Origin: CAJPQU01 sp052170475
GTDB taxonomy: Bacteria > Bacillota > Negativicutes > Selenomonadales > Selenomonadaceae
Assembly (NCBI GenBank): GCA_052170475.1
Contig: JBQNAL010000006.1
Location: forward strand, 1 to 64,000
Direction of reading: 5' to 3'
DNA length: 64,000 nt
The translations under genes and the position numbers were made by a program. Position 1 is the stretch's first letter. Each line of letters opens with the position of its first letter. Positions 17,303-25,156 of the stretch are shown here, in pieces. The notes beneath the pieces are model-generated. The model searched no databases. It worked only from the letters and a program-made list of their open reading frames with translations, and was not told where the DNA came from.

Positions 17303-18733
17303 ATGGCAGGGGAAATTTTGGTTTACAATACAATGACACGGCGAAAGGAAGTCTTTCGCCCCCAAGAACCGGGAAAGGTCAGCATCTATGTCTGCGGCGT
17401 AACGCCTTACAATGAACCGCATATAGGGAATGCACGTCCTTTTGTGACGTGGGACGCCATTCGCCGATTTTTGCAGCGTGAAGGCTATGCGGTACGTTAC
17501 GTTCAGAATTTTACAGATGTGGACGATAAGATCATCCGAGCGGCACGTGAAGAGAATGTATCGTGGAAGGAGATCGCCGACCGCTACATTGCGGCTTATT
17601 TTCAAGCGTTGGACGCTTTGAACGTACGCCGCGCGGATGTGTATCCCCGTGTGTCGGAGACGATTCCTGAGATCATCGCCATGGTCGAGGGATTGATGGC
17701 TCATGGATACGCCTACGAAATAGACGGCGATGTCTATTACAGCGTAGAGAAGTTTGCGGGATACGGAAAACTCAGTGGCCGCACCTTGGAGGATATGCTG
17801 GCTGGCGCCCGCGTCGAAGTGGATGAACGTAAGCGTAATCCCATGGATTTCGCCCTCTGGAAAGCGGCTAAGCTGGGGGAACCCTCGTGGGATAGCCCGT
17901 GGGGGAAGGGACGTCCGGGGTGGCACATCGAATGTTCTACCATGTCGCTGAAGTTTCTGGGCGAATGCTTTGACTTCCATGGGGGAGGCAGTGACCTCAT
18001 CTTTCCACACCACGAGAATGAGATTGCGCAGTCTCAAGCATATTGCGCGGATGATCACAGCTTTGCCCGCTATTGGATACACAATGGGTTCATCACGATC
18101 CATGCCGAGAAGATGAGTAAATCGTTGGGCAATTTCTTTACGGTGGCGGATATTCTGAAAAAATATCCGGGCGAGGTGGTACGATTTTTTATTCTTCAAA
18201 CCCATTATCGAAGTCCGCTGGACTTCAGCGATGAGCGGTTGCAAAACGCCCAAGCGAGCCTCGACCGGCTGCAAACGGCAAAAGAGAATGCAGATGTGCT
18301 GATGAATCGTGAAGGGACAGCGGATACGGCAAAGGAATTGGCGGTCGCAGCGAAGGCTGCGCAGGCGTCTTTTGACGACGCGATGCGGGATGATTTTAAT
18401 ACCGCGCTTGCCATCAGCTATCTTTTTTCTGTTGCGAAGGATATGAACGTGTACTATAACGATGTGGTCAATCGGGGCGTTGCCTTCGATGCGGCGAATT
18501 TTGGCACCGTTCGGCAGATCTTTGATGATATGGCATCGGTCATTGGTATTTTGGAAACGGCGCCGGAGGACACTTCTCCTGAAGACGCAGCTGTCGCTGT
18601 GCTCATCGAGGAACGCTTGGCCGCTCGGAAGGAAAAAAATTGGGCGCGCGCCGATGAAATCCGCGATACATTGAAGGCGCAGGGGATCGTGTTGGAAGAT
18701 TCGGCGGCAGGAACGCGGTGGAAGCGGATATGA
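17303..18733 (+). CDS. cysS: Cysteinyl-tRNA synthetase
   Basis: This class I synthetase charges tRNA-Cys. The 476-residue protein has the zinc ligand CGVTPYNEPHIGNARPF with its HIGN motif (about residues 29-45), the FTDVDDKI strand, GWHIECSTMSLKFLG, DLIFPHHENEIAQSQA, and the KMSKS loop (AEKMSKSLGN, about 269-278). The C-terminal domain ends in EDSAAGTRWKRI, as is usual. The ATG at 17303 with agggaag is preferred to the in-frame ATG at 17264 inside the previous gene. No T-box leader precedes it. The stop overlaps the next start (ATGA). Confidence 0.97.
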   Translation: MAGEILVYNTMTRRKEVFRPQEPGKVSIYVCGVTPYNEPHIGNARPFVTWDAIRRFLQREGYAVRYVQNFTDVDDKIIRAAREENVSWKEIADRYIAAYFQALDALNVRRADVYPRVSETIPEIIAMVEGLMAHGYAYEIDGDVYYSVEKFAGYGKLSGRTLEDMLAGARVEVDERKRNPMDFALWKAAKLGEPSWDSPWGKGRPGWHIECSTMSLKFLGECFDFHGGGSDLIFPHHENEIAQSQAYCADDHSFARYWIHNGFITIHAEKMSKSLGNFFTVADILKKYPGEVVRFFILQTHYRSPLDFSDERLQNAQASLDRLQTAKENADVLMNREGTADTAKELAVAAKAAQASFDDAMRDDFNTALAISYLFSVAKDMNVYYNDVVNRGVAFDAANFGTVRQIFDDMASVIGILETAPEDTSPEDAAVAVLIEERLAARKEKNWARADEIRDTLKAQGIVLEDSAAGTRWKRI

Positions 18734-19218
18734 AGTTTTCCGACCGACAAAAACGCGTGGACAGAATGTTTGAGGAGGATGAAGCGGGAGGGATACGGCA
18801 GCGCTATGACAGCGTGGAGATAAAGGCGCTGAATCCCTTAGTAGCGGCTTACGTCGGTGATGCGTACTTTCATCTCTTCGTGCGGGAACGATTGCTGTCG
18901 TACGAACAGAGTAAGGTACACGTACTGAACCAATGCAGTGCACAGATCGTATCGGCCGTTTGGCAGGCGCGGGCTTATCGGGCGATTGCGTCGGAATTGA
19001 CCGCTGAGGAGCAGGACATCTTTCGCAGGGGGCGCAACGCGCCCAGCCATGCGCCAAGAGTAGCTAGTGTGCAGGAGTATCACGTCAGCACCGGATTCGA
19101 GGCGCTCTTGGGGACGCTTTACCTTACGGGGAATGTTGATCGTTTGCATACTTTGGCTGAAGCGGCGTTTCAGGTTATTGCACGCCAAATGATGGCGGAT
19201 CGGCGATACCGGACATGA
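18730..19218 (+). CDS. mrnC: Mini-ribonuclease III MrnC
   Basis: This dimeric dsRNA endonuclease lacks a dsRNA-binding domain and matures 23S rRNA in Firmicutes. The 162-residue protein has the RNase III core ALNPLVAAYVGDAYFHLFVRERL with the catalytic Asp, RRGRNAPSHAPR, and YHVSTGFEALLGTLYL with catalytic Glu. It directly follows cysS with a 4-bp overlap, the conserved Firmicutes order. The N-terminal approximately 30 residues are charged and more extended than usual. Confidence 0.94.
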   Translation: MKFSDRQKRVDRMFEEDEAGGIRQRYDSVEIKALNPLVAAYVGDAYFHLFVRERLLSYEQSKVHVLNQCSAQIVSAVWQARAYRAIASELTAEEQDIFRRGRNAPSHAPRVASVQEYHVSTGFEALLGTLYLTGNVDRLHTLAEAAFQVIARQMMADRRYRT

Positions 19219-19230
19219 GGAGTGGGACGT

Positions 19231-19875
19231 ATGGAAATTCAACTGATAGCAAAAACGCCAAATTTTTTGAAAACCTGTTGGGTTGCAGCACGAACTTGTT
19301 ATAGTGCCGATTCCCCGCTGGAACTTTGGCAGGAAAATAAAACTGAAGAGGAGATGCTCCGGCTTTTGGATCGTATCATGACCAGCAAGCATCTCAGTGT
19401 CGTTGAACACAGCAGTATGACCTTTGCGGTCAAGAATGTTTCGAGGACGCTCTTGGCACAGTATTCGCGTCATCGGATCGGCGTCTCGCTGAGCGTTCAG
19501 AGTCAACGTTATGTTTCGGAGCAGTCGGCGAAGATTCCGGGCGGTTTGTTTAGTAACGTGGTTCCCGCGACGATTCAGGAAACGCCCGGTGCTTATGAGC
19601 GCTACTTGGCGTCCCTAAAGGGCATCCAACAGGCCTATGATGACCTACTCCAAATGGGCGTAGCGAAACAGGATGCTAGATTTGTCCTGCCCGGCGGTAT
19701 TTGTACAAATTTTGTCACGACGCTCAATCTGCGCTCTTTCATTGACATTTACGAAAAACGTGTGACGACCCCCGGGGCGCAATGGGAGATCCGCGAGATG
19801 ATGATTAGGATGCGGGATCTTTTGGTGGCGGAAGAGCCATGGCTGGAGCGATATATCCAGCGACCGGAGCGGTAA
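19231..19875 (+). CDS. thyX: Flavin-dependent thymidylate synthase ThyX
   Basis: It makes dTMP from dUMP with FAD and methylene-tetrahydrofolate. The 214-residue protein has the CWVAARTCYSA start region, SVVEHSSMTFAV, and the ThyX motif RHRIGVSLSVQSQRYV. The gap from RHR to the conserved Ser is eight residues rather than the common seven. QDARFVLPGGICTNFV and the C-terminal LNLRSF with the catalytic arginine region follow. The ATG at 19231 follows gaggag; an in-frame GTG at 19222 overlaps that site. It sits in the conserved mrnC-thyX-rlmB order. Confidence 0.95.
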   Translation: MEIQLIAKTPNFLKTCWVAARTCYSADSPLELWQENKTEEEMLRLLDRIMTSKHLSVVEHSSMTFAVKNVSRTLLAQYSRHRIGVSLSVQSQRYVSEQSAKIPGGLFSNVVPATIQETPGAYERYLASLKGIQQAYDDLLQMGVAKQDARFVLPGGICTNFVTTLNLRSFIDIYEKRVTTPGAQWEIREMMIRMRDLLVAEEPWLERYIQRPER

Positions 19876-19952
19876 GGTCGATGTGTGGATAAAAATAGGC
19901 AGACGCCTATCGGGTGTGACGGAGGGGGATTTGACCGCAGCTTGCGGGAACG

Positions 19953-20831
19953 ATGGAGAAGAGAATGAAGGACGCGTACGGACAGTACGGAAGAAAAACC
20001 TCGAACCGAGAGATGTCAAAACGCGAACGGTCGGCGATCAAAGAGCAGGATAACGGAGGCGTACCAGAGAAACGCAATCCGCTGCCCTCAGATGTCGTAG
20101 TGGGGCGAAACGCAGTGCGCGAGGTGCTGCAGAGTGGTCGGGGCATCCATAAATTGCTGTTGGCCGAAGGGTACCACGGAGAATCTTTGCGGACGATGCG
20201 GGAGGAAGCTCTGACACGAGGCATTCGTGTGGAGATTGTACCGCGCAGCCGGATTGAGGCATTGGCAGCGGGATACCGCCATCAGGGGGTTTTGGCCTAC
20301 GTTACGCCCGTCGCGTATACTGATTTAGCGGATATTTTGACGGCTGCGTCGGCTAAAGGAACGCCGCCCCTCCTATTGCTCTTGGACGGGATCGAAGACC
20401 CCCATAATTTTGGTGCGCTGCTTCGCACCGCAGACGCTGTCGGCGCGGATGGGGTGGTGATTCCCCAACGGCGTAGCTGCCCGCTTTCCGCTACTGTGGC
20501 CAAAACTTCGGCGGGCGCGGTGGAGTATGTGCCGGTAGCGCAAGTGGGCAACGTGGTGCAGACCATCCGTCTTCTGAAAGAAGCTGGCTTTTGGGTGGCG
20601 GGGGCGGATATGGATGGATGTCAGGCGTATTACGAAGCAGACTTTACTGGTGCATTGGTGCTGGTCATCGGTGGTGAGGGGAAGGGGCTTTCTCGACTGA
20701 CGAAAGAAAACTGCGATTTTTTGGTGCGGTTGCCCATGCAGGGATATATCCACTCTCTGAATGCTTCCGTAGCCGGCGCGGTGCTTCTGTACGAGGTGCT
20801 GCGCCAGCGTCACGGTAGCATGAAGGCGTGA
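19953..20831 (+). CDS. rlmB: 23S rRNA (guanosine-2'-O-) methyltransferase RlmB-like
   Basis: This SPOUT-fold methyltransferase acts on the 23S rRNA peptidyl transferase loop (Gm2251 in E. coli). Up to 292 residues: an unusual basic N-terminal tail of about 45 residues, then the substrate-binding domain (VVGRNAVREVLQSGRGIHKLLL) and the knotted SAM domain with LLDGIEDPHNFGALLRTADAVG, VIGGEGKGLSRL and LPMQGYIHSLNASVA. The start is uncertain: 19953 has little ribosome binding site, while 19965 has ggag six bases upstream. Confidence 0.93.
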   Translation: MEKRMKDAYGQYGRKTSNREMSKRERSAIKEQDNGGVPEKRNPLPSDVVVGRNAVREVLQSGRGIHKLLLAEGYHGESLRTMREEALTRGIRVEIVPRSRIEALAAGYRHQGVLAYVTPVAYTDLADILTAASAKGTPPLLLLLDGIEDPHNFGALLRTADAVGADGVVIPQRRSCPLSATVAKTSAGAVEYVPVAQVGNVVQTIRLLKEAGFWVAGADMDGCQAYYEADFTGALVLVIGGEGKGLSRLTKENCDFLVRLPMQGYIHSLNASVAGAVLLYEVLRQRHGSMKA

Positions 20832-20909
20832 ATCTGAACGCTTGTCTCGGGCGGCGGAGAGCGAGTGGGAGCCATAGCTGCGCAACATAGGCGGAAGAGA
20901 GGCGGTTTT

Positions 20910-21443
20910 ATGAAGCGTCAGCGGGCATGTTTTTTGATTGACGGCTATAATGTCATCCACGCATACCCGGAGCTTTCTCGGCTGGCGAGGCAGGAATTGG
21001 CGCAGGCACGGGAGCGGCTCGTCGATCTCCTGATGGAGTATGGTGCTTTTGAGCAGTATGAGATGACGATTGTGTTTGATGCCCTCTTTACGACCGACGA
21101 GGCACATGAAGAACGACGTGGCCTCCACGTCGCTGTCCTTTACACGGCAGCGGGGGAGACGGCAGATAGCCGGATTGAGCGGCTCTCTTACGACTTGGTG
21201 CGGAGCGGTCGCGAAGTACATGTTGTGACCTCCGATGGGGTGGAGCAGACCGTGATTTTAGGTGCTGGTGCCTATCGGCTCCCGGCAAGGGAACTTTGGC
21301 GGCGCATCCGAAAATTTCGCGAGAGGCTGAAAAAAGAATACTTTGTTTCCACGCGGCGGATGATGGGCAGAAATGAAGTGTCGGATCATCTTGATCGAAG
21401 GACAGCGGCGCAGCTTGACGATCTACGGCGGCGCGAAGAGTAG
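20910..21443 (+). CDS. yacP: YacP-like NYN-domain ribonuclease
   Basis: This is a PIN-like (NYN) nuclease of 177 residues, comparable to Bacillus Rae1/YacP, which cuts mRNA in the ribosomal A site. Acidic catalytic positions are visible in FLIDGYNVIHA, TIVFDALFTTDE and VVTSDGVEQ. The C-terminal part is highly charged. The ATG at 20910 has a ggaagagagg region upstream. Its place between rlmB and sigH is the conserved Firmicutes order. Confidence 0.9.
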   Translation: MKRQRACFLIDGYNVIHAYPELSRLARQELAQARERLVDLLMEYGAFEQYEMTIVFDALFTTDEAHEERRGLHVAVLYTAAGETADSRIERLSYDLVRSGREVHVVTSDGVEQTVILGAGAYRLPARELWRRIRKFRERLKKEYFVSTRRMMGRNEVSDHLDRRTAAQLDDLRRREE

Positions 21444-21472
21444 GAGGAACCGCCTTGATTTGGCTGGAATCC

Positions 21473-21501
21473 TTGACGTATCAGGCTTCGTCATGTATAA
21501 T
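21473..21501 (+). promoter_or_regulatory. Strong promoter of sigH
   Basis: -35 TTGACG (21473-21478), 17-bp spacer, perfect -10 TATAAT (21496-21501). The start site would be near 21508, just after yacP. Confidence 0.8.
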
Positions 21502-21555
21502 GAGCCCATGGTGCAGCGATAAGGCATGTTCAGATGTTCTTATGAGGCTGGGAGG

Positions 21556-22299
21556 ATGATGGGATTGGATGCGGACGCAAAGACGGAAATGCGGGAAACG
21601 GCCGGAGGTGAGTTCGATAACCTGAGCGACGAGGAAGTGGTTTGCATCGTCAAGGAAAGCGACGACTGCGCCGCCCAGGAGTATCTGATCAATAAGTACC
21701 GTAATTTCGTGCGAGCCAAAGCGCGATCCTATTTCTTGATCGGGGCGGATCGAGAGGACATCATCCAAGAGGGGATGATCGGTCTTTACAAGGCCATTCG
21801 CGACTTTCGCAACGATAAGTTGTCGTCTTTTCGCGCCTTTGCCGAGCTTTGTGTGACCCGGCAGATCATTACCGCCATCAAAACGGCGACCCGTCAAAAG
21901 CATATTCCGCTCAATTCCTATATTTCTCTCAATAAGCCCATCTACGACGAGGATTCTGATCGGACGCTCTTGGACGTGTTGGCGGGTGCACGAATCGCCG
22001 ATCCGGAAGAATTGGTCATCAGCCGCGAAGAATTTATGGACATTGAGGAGAAATTGGAGGCCATTTTAAGCGATTTAGAATGGCAGGTACTCATGTCGTA
22101 TTTAGACGGGAAATCATATCAGGAGATTGCCGCCGAACTGCAGCGCCATGTGAAGTCGATTGACAACGCGCTTCAGCGGGTCAAGCGGAAATTGGAAAAA
22201 TACATGGAGAACCGCGGCAACGAGATTGATCTCGGCACGATTTACCGTGGGCTGACCTCCATCAACCGGCGGCGGCACGATGCCGACATGCGCGGATGA
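21556..22299 (+). CDS. sigH: RNA polymerase sigma factor SigH/Spo0H-like
   Basis: This sigma-70 family factor has about 247 residues. Region 2 includes DNLSDEEVVCIVKESDDCAAQEYLINKY, DREDIIQEGMIGLYKAIRDF and LCVTRQIITAIKTATRQKH. Region 4 has LSDLEWQVLMSYLDGKSYQEIAAELQRHVKSIDNAL. These match SigH, which drives the start of sporulation or competence in Firmicutes. The start is uncertain: ATGs at 21556 and 21559 are very close to the gggagg site, and a TTG at 21565 is better spaced. The C-terminal tail beyond region 4 is about 30 residues longer than usual. Confidence 0.92.
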   Translation: MMGLDADAKTEMRETAGGEFDNLSDEEVVCIVKESDDCAAQEYLINKYRNFVRAKARSYFLIGADREDIIQEGMIGLYKAIRDFRNDKLSSFRAFAELCVTRQIITAIKTATRQKHIPLNSYISLNKPIYDEDSDRTLLDVLAGARIADPEELVISREEFMDIEEKLEAILSDLEWQVLMSYLDGKSYQEIAAELQRHVKSIDNALQRVKRKLEKYMENRGNEIDLGTIYRGLTSINRRRHDADMRG

Positions 22300-22349
22300 A
22301 GCGCGTTCGTCGAAGCGACGCTTCCCCCATTTTCAGATCGAACGGGACG

Positions 22350-22373
22350 GGAGCCTATGCGGCTCCTTTTTTT
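22350..22373 (+). terminator. Intrinsic terminator after sigH
   Basis: Stem GGAGCC / GGCTCC (22350-22355 and 22361-22366) with a five-base loop, followed by seven T. Confidence 0.9.
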
Positions 22374-22424
22374 GCCGCTCGGGACATCACCGCGCTTTTG
22401 CTTCATCTTTTCTGCCCAAAGGGC

Positions 22425-22453
22425 TTGCAATCCATAATGACGCGATGTATACT
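22425..22453 (+). promoter_or_regulatory. Promoter of the nuo operon
   Basis: -35 TTGCAA (22425-22430), 17-bp spacer, -10 TATACT (22448-22453). The leader to nuoA would be about 225 nt and contains a long hairpin. The 385-bp gap 22300-22684 holds the sigH terminator, this promoter, the hairpin and a possible small reading frame. Confidence 0.7.
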
Positions 22454-22526
22454 GTTATTCGTAGATGTTTTTAATAACGAAGGCCATTTGTTTCTTTAGG
22501 GAAGCGTTCGGCCGACGAGGGAGAGA

Positions 22527-22706
22527 ATGTGCGATGAAGGCGCGAATAGAGGGGACGCTTTCAGTGACAATCGGACGGCTTTTACAGCGGTTATCAGGTT
22601 TTTGTGCCTGATAGCCGCTGTTTCGTATTGGCAGGAATGTCTTTTGTATACAGATGAAGCTTTGCGGGAAGGGGTTCAAAACGGATGGGAGAATATGGCG
22701 GGTTAG
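22527..22706 (+). CDS. Possible 59-residue membrane leader peptide overlapping nuoA
   Basis: An open frame starts at an ATG right after gagggag and ends 22 bp inside nuoA in another frame. It has a hydrophobic stretch VIRFLCLIAAVSYW. The same DNA forms the leader hairpin at 22584-22621, so the frame could be fortuitous. No homologue is recognised. Confidence 0.2.
   Translation: MCDEGANRGDAFSDNRTAFTAVIRFLCLIAAVSYWQECLLYTDEALREGVQNGWENMAG
22584..22624 (+). other. Long hairpin in the nuo leader, possible attenuator
   Basis: A 15-bp stem, ACAGCGGTTATCAGG (22584-22598) with CCTGATAGCCGCTGT (22607-22621), has a single G-U pair and an eight-base U-rich loop. Only three T follow at once, so termination would be weak or factor-assisted. 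It lies between the promoter and nuoA. Confidence 0.6.
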
Positions 22707-23038
22707 GGGTCTTTTTCATTGTGGCGTTATTTTTCCCGGTGGCGGCACTGATTCCGGCTTTTTTATTGCAGCCGCGTCAGCTGGGCGGGGAAAAGCGGAT
22801 TCCCTATGAGTGCGGGGTGGATACGGAAGGAAAGACCTATGTGCAGTACCGCGTGGGCTACTTTCTCTACGCCTTGGTCTTTATCGTGTTCGACATCGAG
22901 GCCGTTTTTCTCTACCCGTGGGCGGTGCGCTTCGGGGCGTTGGGGCTGTTCGCCCTGTTGGAGATGTTCCTTTTCCTCGGGATATTGGCCATCGGTCTCT
23001 GGTATGCGTGGAAGAAAGGAGCTTTGGCATGGAAATAA
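22685..23038 (+). CDS. nuoA: NADH-quinone oxidoreductase subunit A
   Basis: This is a membrane subunit of respiratory complex I, 117 residues with three membrane helices. The conserved loop IPYECGVDTEG and the segment VGYFLYALVFIVFDIEAVFLYPW mark the family. It is the first gene of an eleven-gene operon. It overlaps nuoB by 10 bp. Confidence 0.96.
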   Translation: MGEYGGLGVFFIVALFFPVAALIPAFLLQPRQLGGEKRIPYECGVDTEGKTYVQYRVGYFLYALVFIVFDIEAVFLYPWAVRFGALGLFALLEMFLFLGILAIGLWYAWKKGALAWK

Positions 23039-23556
23039 AGGATTTGGTGCCGCCGATCATCAAGGATAACGTCGTGGTGACGACGGTGGATGCGCTTTTT
23101 AAGTGGGCGCACGGAAATTCGATATGGCCCCTTTCTTCCGGGTTAGCCTGCTGTGCCATCGAGATGATGAGTACGGCGGCGGCGCGGTTCGATTTGTCGC
23201 GGTTTGGGTACGAGGTGTTTCGGCCTTGTCCAAGGCAGGCGGATCTGCTCATCGTGGCGGGAACGCTGACGTGGAAGATGACGCCGCCGCTCATTCGCCT
23301 GTACGAGCAGATGCCGGAGCCGAAATACGTCATCGCCATGGGAAGCTGCGCCATTGCGGGCGGCCCCTTTGCCGATTCCTATTCGGTGGTGCCGGGCATT
23401 GAGGAGGTTTTGCCGGTGGATGTGTATATTCCCGGCTGTCCGCCTCGGCCGGAGGCCTTGATTGACGGCATGTTGAAGCTCAAGGAAAAGATCATGCACC
23501 CAGAAAGGGTGGCGCTGACGGATCCGGCGCGTGGGGAGCAGGTGGCGGAGGGATGA
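23029..23556 (+). CDS. nuoB: NADH-quinone oxidoreductase subunit B
   Basis: This peripheral-arm subunit carries the terminal [4Fe-4S] cluster N2 that hands electrons to quinone. The 175-residue protein has the tandem cysteines of LACCAIEMM and the further ligands in MGSCAIAGG and PGCPPRPE. The start ATG at 23029 lies inside nuoA; upstream in-frame codons belong to that gene's other frame. It overlaps nuoC by 4 bp. Confidence 0.96.
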   Translation: MEIKDLVPPIIKDNVVVTTVDALFKWAHGNSIWPLSSGLACCAIEMMSTAAARFDLSRFGYEVFRPCPRQADLLIVAGTLTWKMTPPLIRLYEQMPEPKYVIAMGSCAIAGGPFADSYSVVPGIEEVLPVDVYIPGCPPRPEALIDGMLKLKEKIMHPERVALTDPARGEQVAEG

Positions 23557-24059
23557 AACAGTATATGGACGCGGCGCGGCTATGCGCACTGAAAGAGCGG
23601 TTCCCTGCCATCGAATACGACGCAGAGGCGGAACGGCCGGCGGTGTACGTTCCCGGCGAAGGATTGACGGCGCTGCTATCGTTTTTGAAAGAGGACGCGG
23701 CGTTTTTGTTCAATCGGCTGGAGAATGTGACTTCCGTGGATTATAAGACGCATTTCGAGATGGTGTATCACCTCTTTTCGTGGGGCGATCGCAACGATTG
23801 GCTGACGGTGAAGGTGAAGTTGGAGCATGATGCGCCTACGGTTTCTTCCGTTACCGGGGTGTTTCCCGGCGCCGAGTTTGAGGAACGGGAAGTGTACGAC
23901 CTCATGGGCATCACCTTTACTGGCCACCCGGATCTGCGGCGCATTCTCTTGGCGGACGATTTCAGCGGCCATCCCCTGCGCAAGGACTACAAGGCGGCCG
24001 CCCCGCCGCATGTGCCGCGCATCCGGCGGGAAGGGGGACGCAATTATGCCACATACTGA
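23553..24059 (+). CDS. nuoC: NADH-quinone oxidoreductase subunit C
   Basis: This 30-kDa-type subunit of the peripheral arm has 168 residues. Seen are TSVDYKTHFEMVYHLFSW, the metal-free fold typical LEHDAPTVSSVTGVFPGAEFEEREVYDLMGI and GHPDLRRILLADDF, then the family C-terminus GHPLRKDY. It is separate from nuoD (not fused) and overlaps it by 14 bp. Confidence 0.96.
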   Translation: MKQYMDAARLCALKERFPAIEYDAEAERPAVYVPGEGLTALLSFLKEDAAFLFNRLENVTSVDYKTHFEMVYHLFSWGDRNDWLTVKVKLEHDAPTVSSVTGVFPGAEFEEREVYDLMGITFTGHPDLRRILLADDFSGHPLRKDYKAAAPPHVPRIRREGGRNYATY

Positions 24060-25143
24060 AACGTATATCTTGAACATGGGGCCGCAGCACCCTTCGACCC
24101 ACGGCGTTCTCCGGGTGGAATTGGAACTGGACGGAGAGCGCATCGTGCGCGTGAAGCCCATCATGGGGTACCTTCATCGCGGCATTGAGAAGCTCTTGGA
24201 GTCGCGGACATACACCCAAGGGGTTCCCTTTACCGATCGGCTCGATTATGTATCTTCCATGAACAATAATTTGGGCTATTGCCGAGCGGTGGAGGAATTA
24301 GCGGGGATCGAGGTGCCGGAGCGAGGGGAGTACCTTCGCGTCATCATGGCCGAGCTGAACCGCATGGCCAGCCATTTGGTGTTCATCGGTTCTTTGGCCA
24401 TCGACTTGGGCGCCAGTACGGGGATGCTTTACACCTTTCGTGACAGAGAGGATATTTTAGATCTCTTCGATCTCGTCTGCGGCGCTCGCATGACCTTTCA
24501 CTACATTCGGATCGGCGGCGTCCATCATGATATTCCCGCCGAATTTATCCCTAAGTGTCGGGCTTTTTTGGATAAGGTGCCGCAGTTTATGAAGGAATAT
24601 GAAGATATTCTCATCGGCAACGAGATCTTCCAGCGCCGCTTGATGGGGACGTCCTGTCTCACGTCAGAGGAGGCGCTGGCGCATCACATGACGGGGCCGA
24701 ATCTTCGGGCGGCGGGTGTCCCCTTTGATTTGCGGAAGGTGGACGGCTACGGGGCCTATCCGAAGTTTGATTTCGCTGTGCCGACGGGAAAGAACGGGGA
24801 CAACTGGGATCGCTTTATCGTGCGCTACCAAGAAATCGCGGAGAGTGCCAAGATCGTCCGACAGGCATTGGAAGGACTGCCGGAAGGCGCGGTGATGGCG
24901 AAGCTCCCGAAGCTCCTTCGCCCGCCCAAGGGGGAAGTTTACAGCCGGACGGAGGGAACCCGTGGGGAATTAGGCTTCTACATGGTCAGCGACGGTACGC
25001 CCAAGCCCTATCGCGTCCATATCCGGCGGCCTTCCTTCGTCAACATGCAGGCGCTCAACGATATGTGCCGAGGGTATCTCATCGGCGATTCCGTGGCCGC
25101 TTTCGCCGCCATCGATCCGCTGATGGGCGAAGTGGACTGCTGA
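24046..25143 (+). CDS. nuoD: NADH-quinone oxidoreductase subunit D
   Basis: This 49-kDa-type subunit forms the quinone site with NuoB. The 365-residue protein has GPQHPSTHGVLR near the start, MGYLHRGIEKLLE, DRLDYVSSMNNN, and the conserved C-terminal RGELGFYMVSDG and IRRPSFVNMQAL, ending SVAAFAAIDPLMGEVDC. The catalytic His in the HPSTHG loop is present. It is followed directly by nuoH, so nuoEFG, which often sit here, are absent. Confidence 0.97.
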   Translation: MPHTETYILNMGPQHPSTHGVLRVELELDGERIVRVKPIMGYLHRGIEKLLESRTYTQGVPFTDRLDYVSSMNNNLGYCRAVEELAGIEVPERGEYLRVIMAELNRMASHLVFIGSLAIDLGASTGMLYTFRDREDILDLFDLVCGARMTFHYIRIGGVHHDIPAEFIPKCRAFLDKVPQFMKEYEDILIGNEIFQRRLMGTSCLTSEEALAHHMTGPNLRAAGVPFDLRKVDGYGAYPKFDFAVPTGKNGDNWDRFIVRYQEIAESAKIVRQALEGLPEGAVMAKLPKLLRPPKGEVYSRTEGTRGELGFYMVSDGTPKPYRVHIRRPSFVNMQALNDMCRGYLIGDSVAAFAAIDPLMGEVDC

Positions 25144-25156
25144 GGAGGGGAGAGAG

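Noticed and set aside
17177..19057. Long 626-codon minus-strand frame opposite cysS
   Set aside because: It is antisense to cysS and mrnC, low in plausible protein character, and explained by the codon bias of the real genes.
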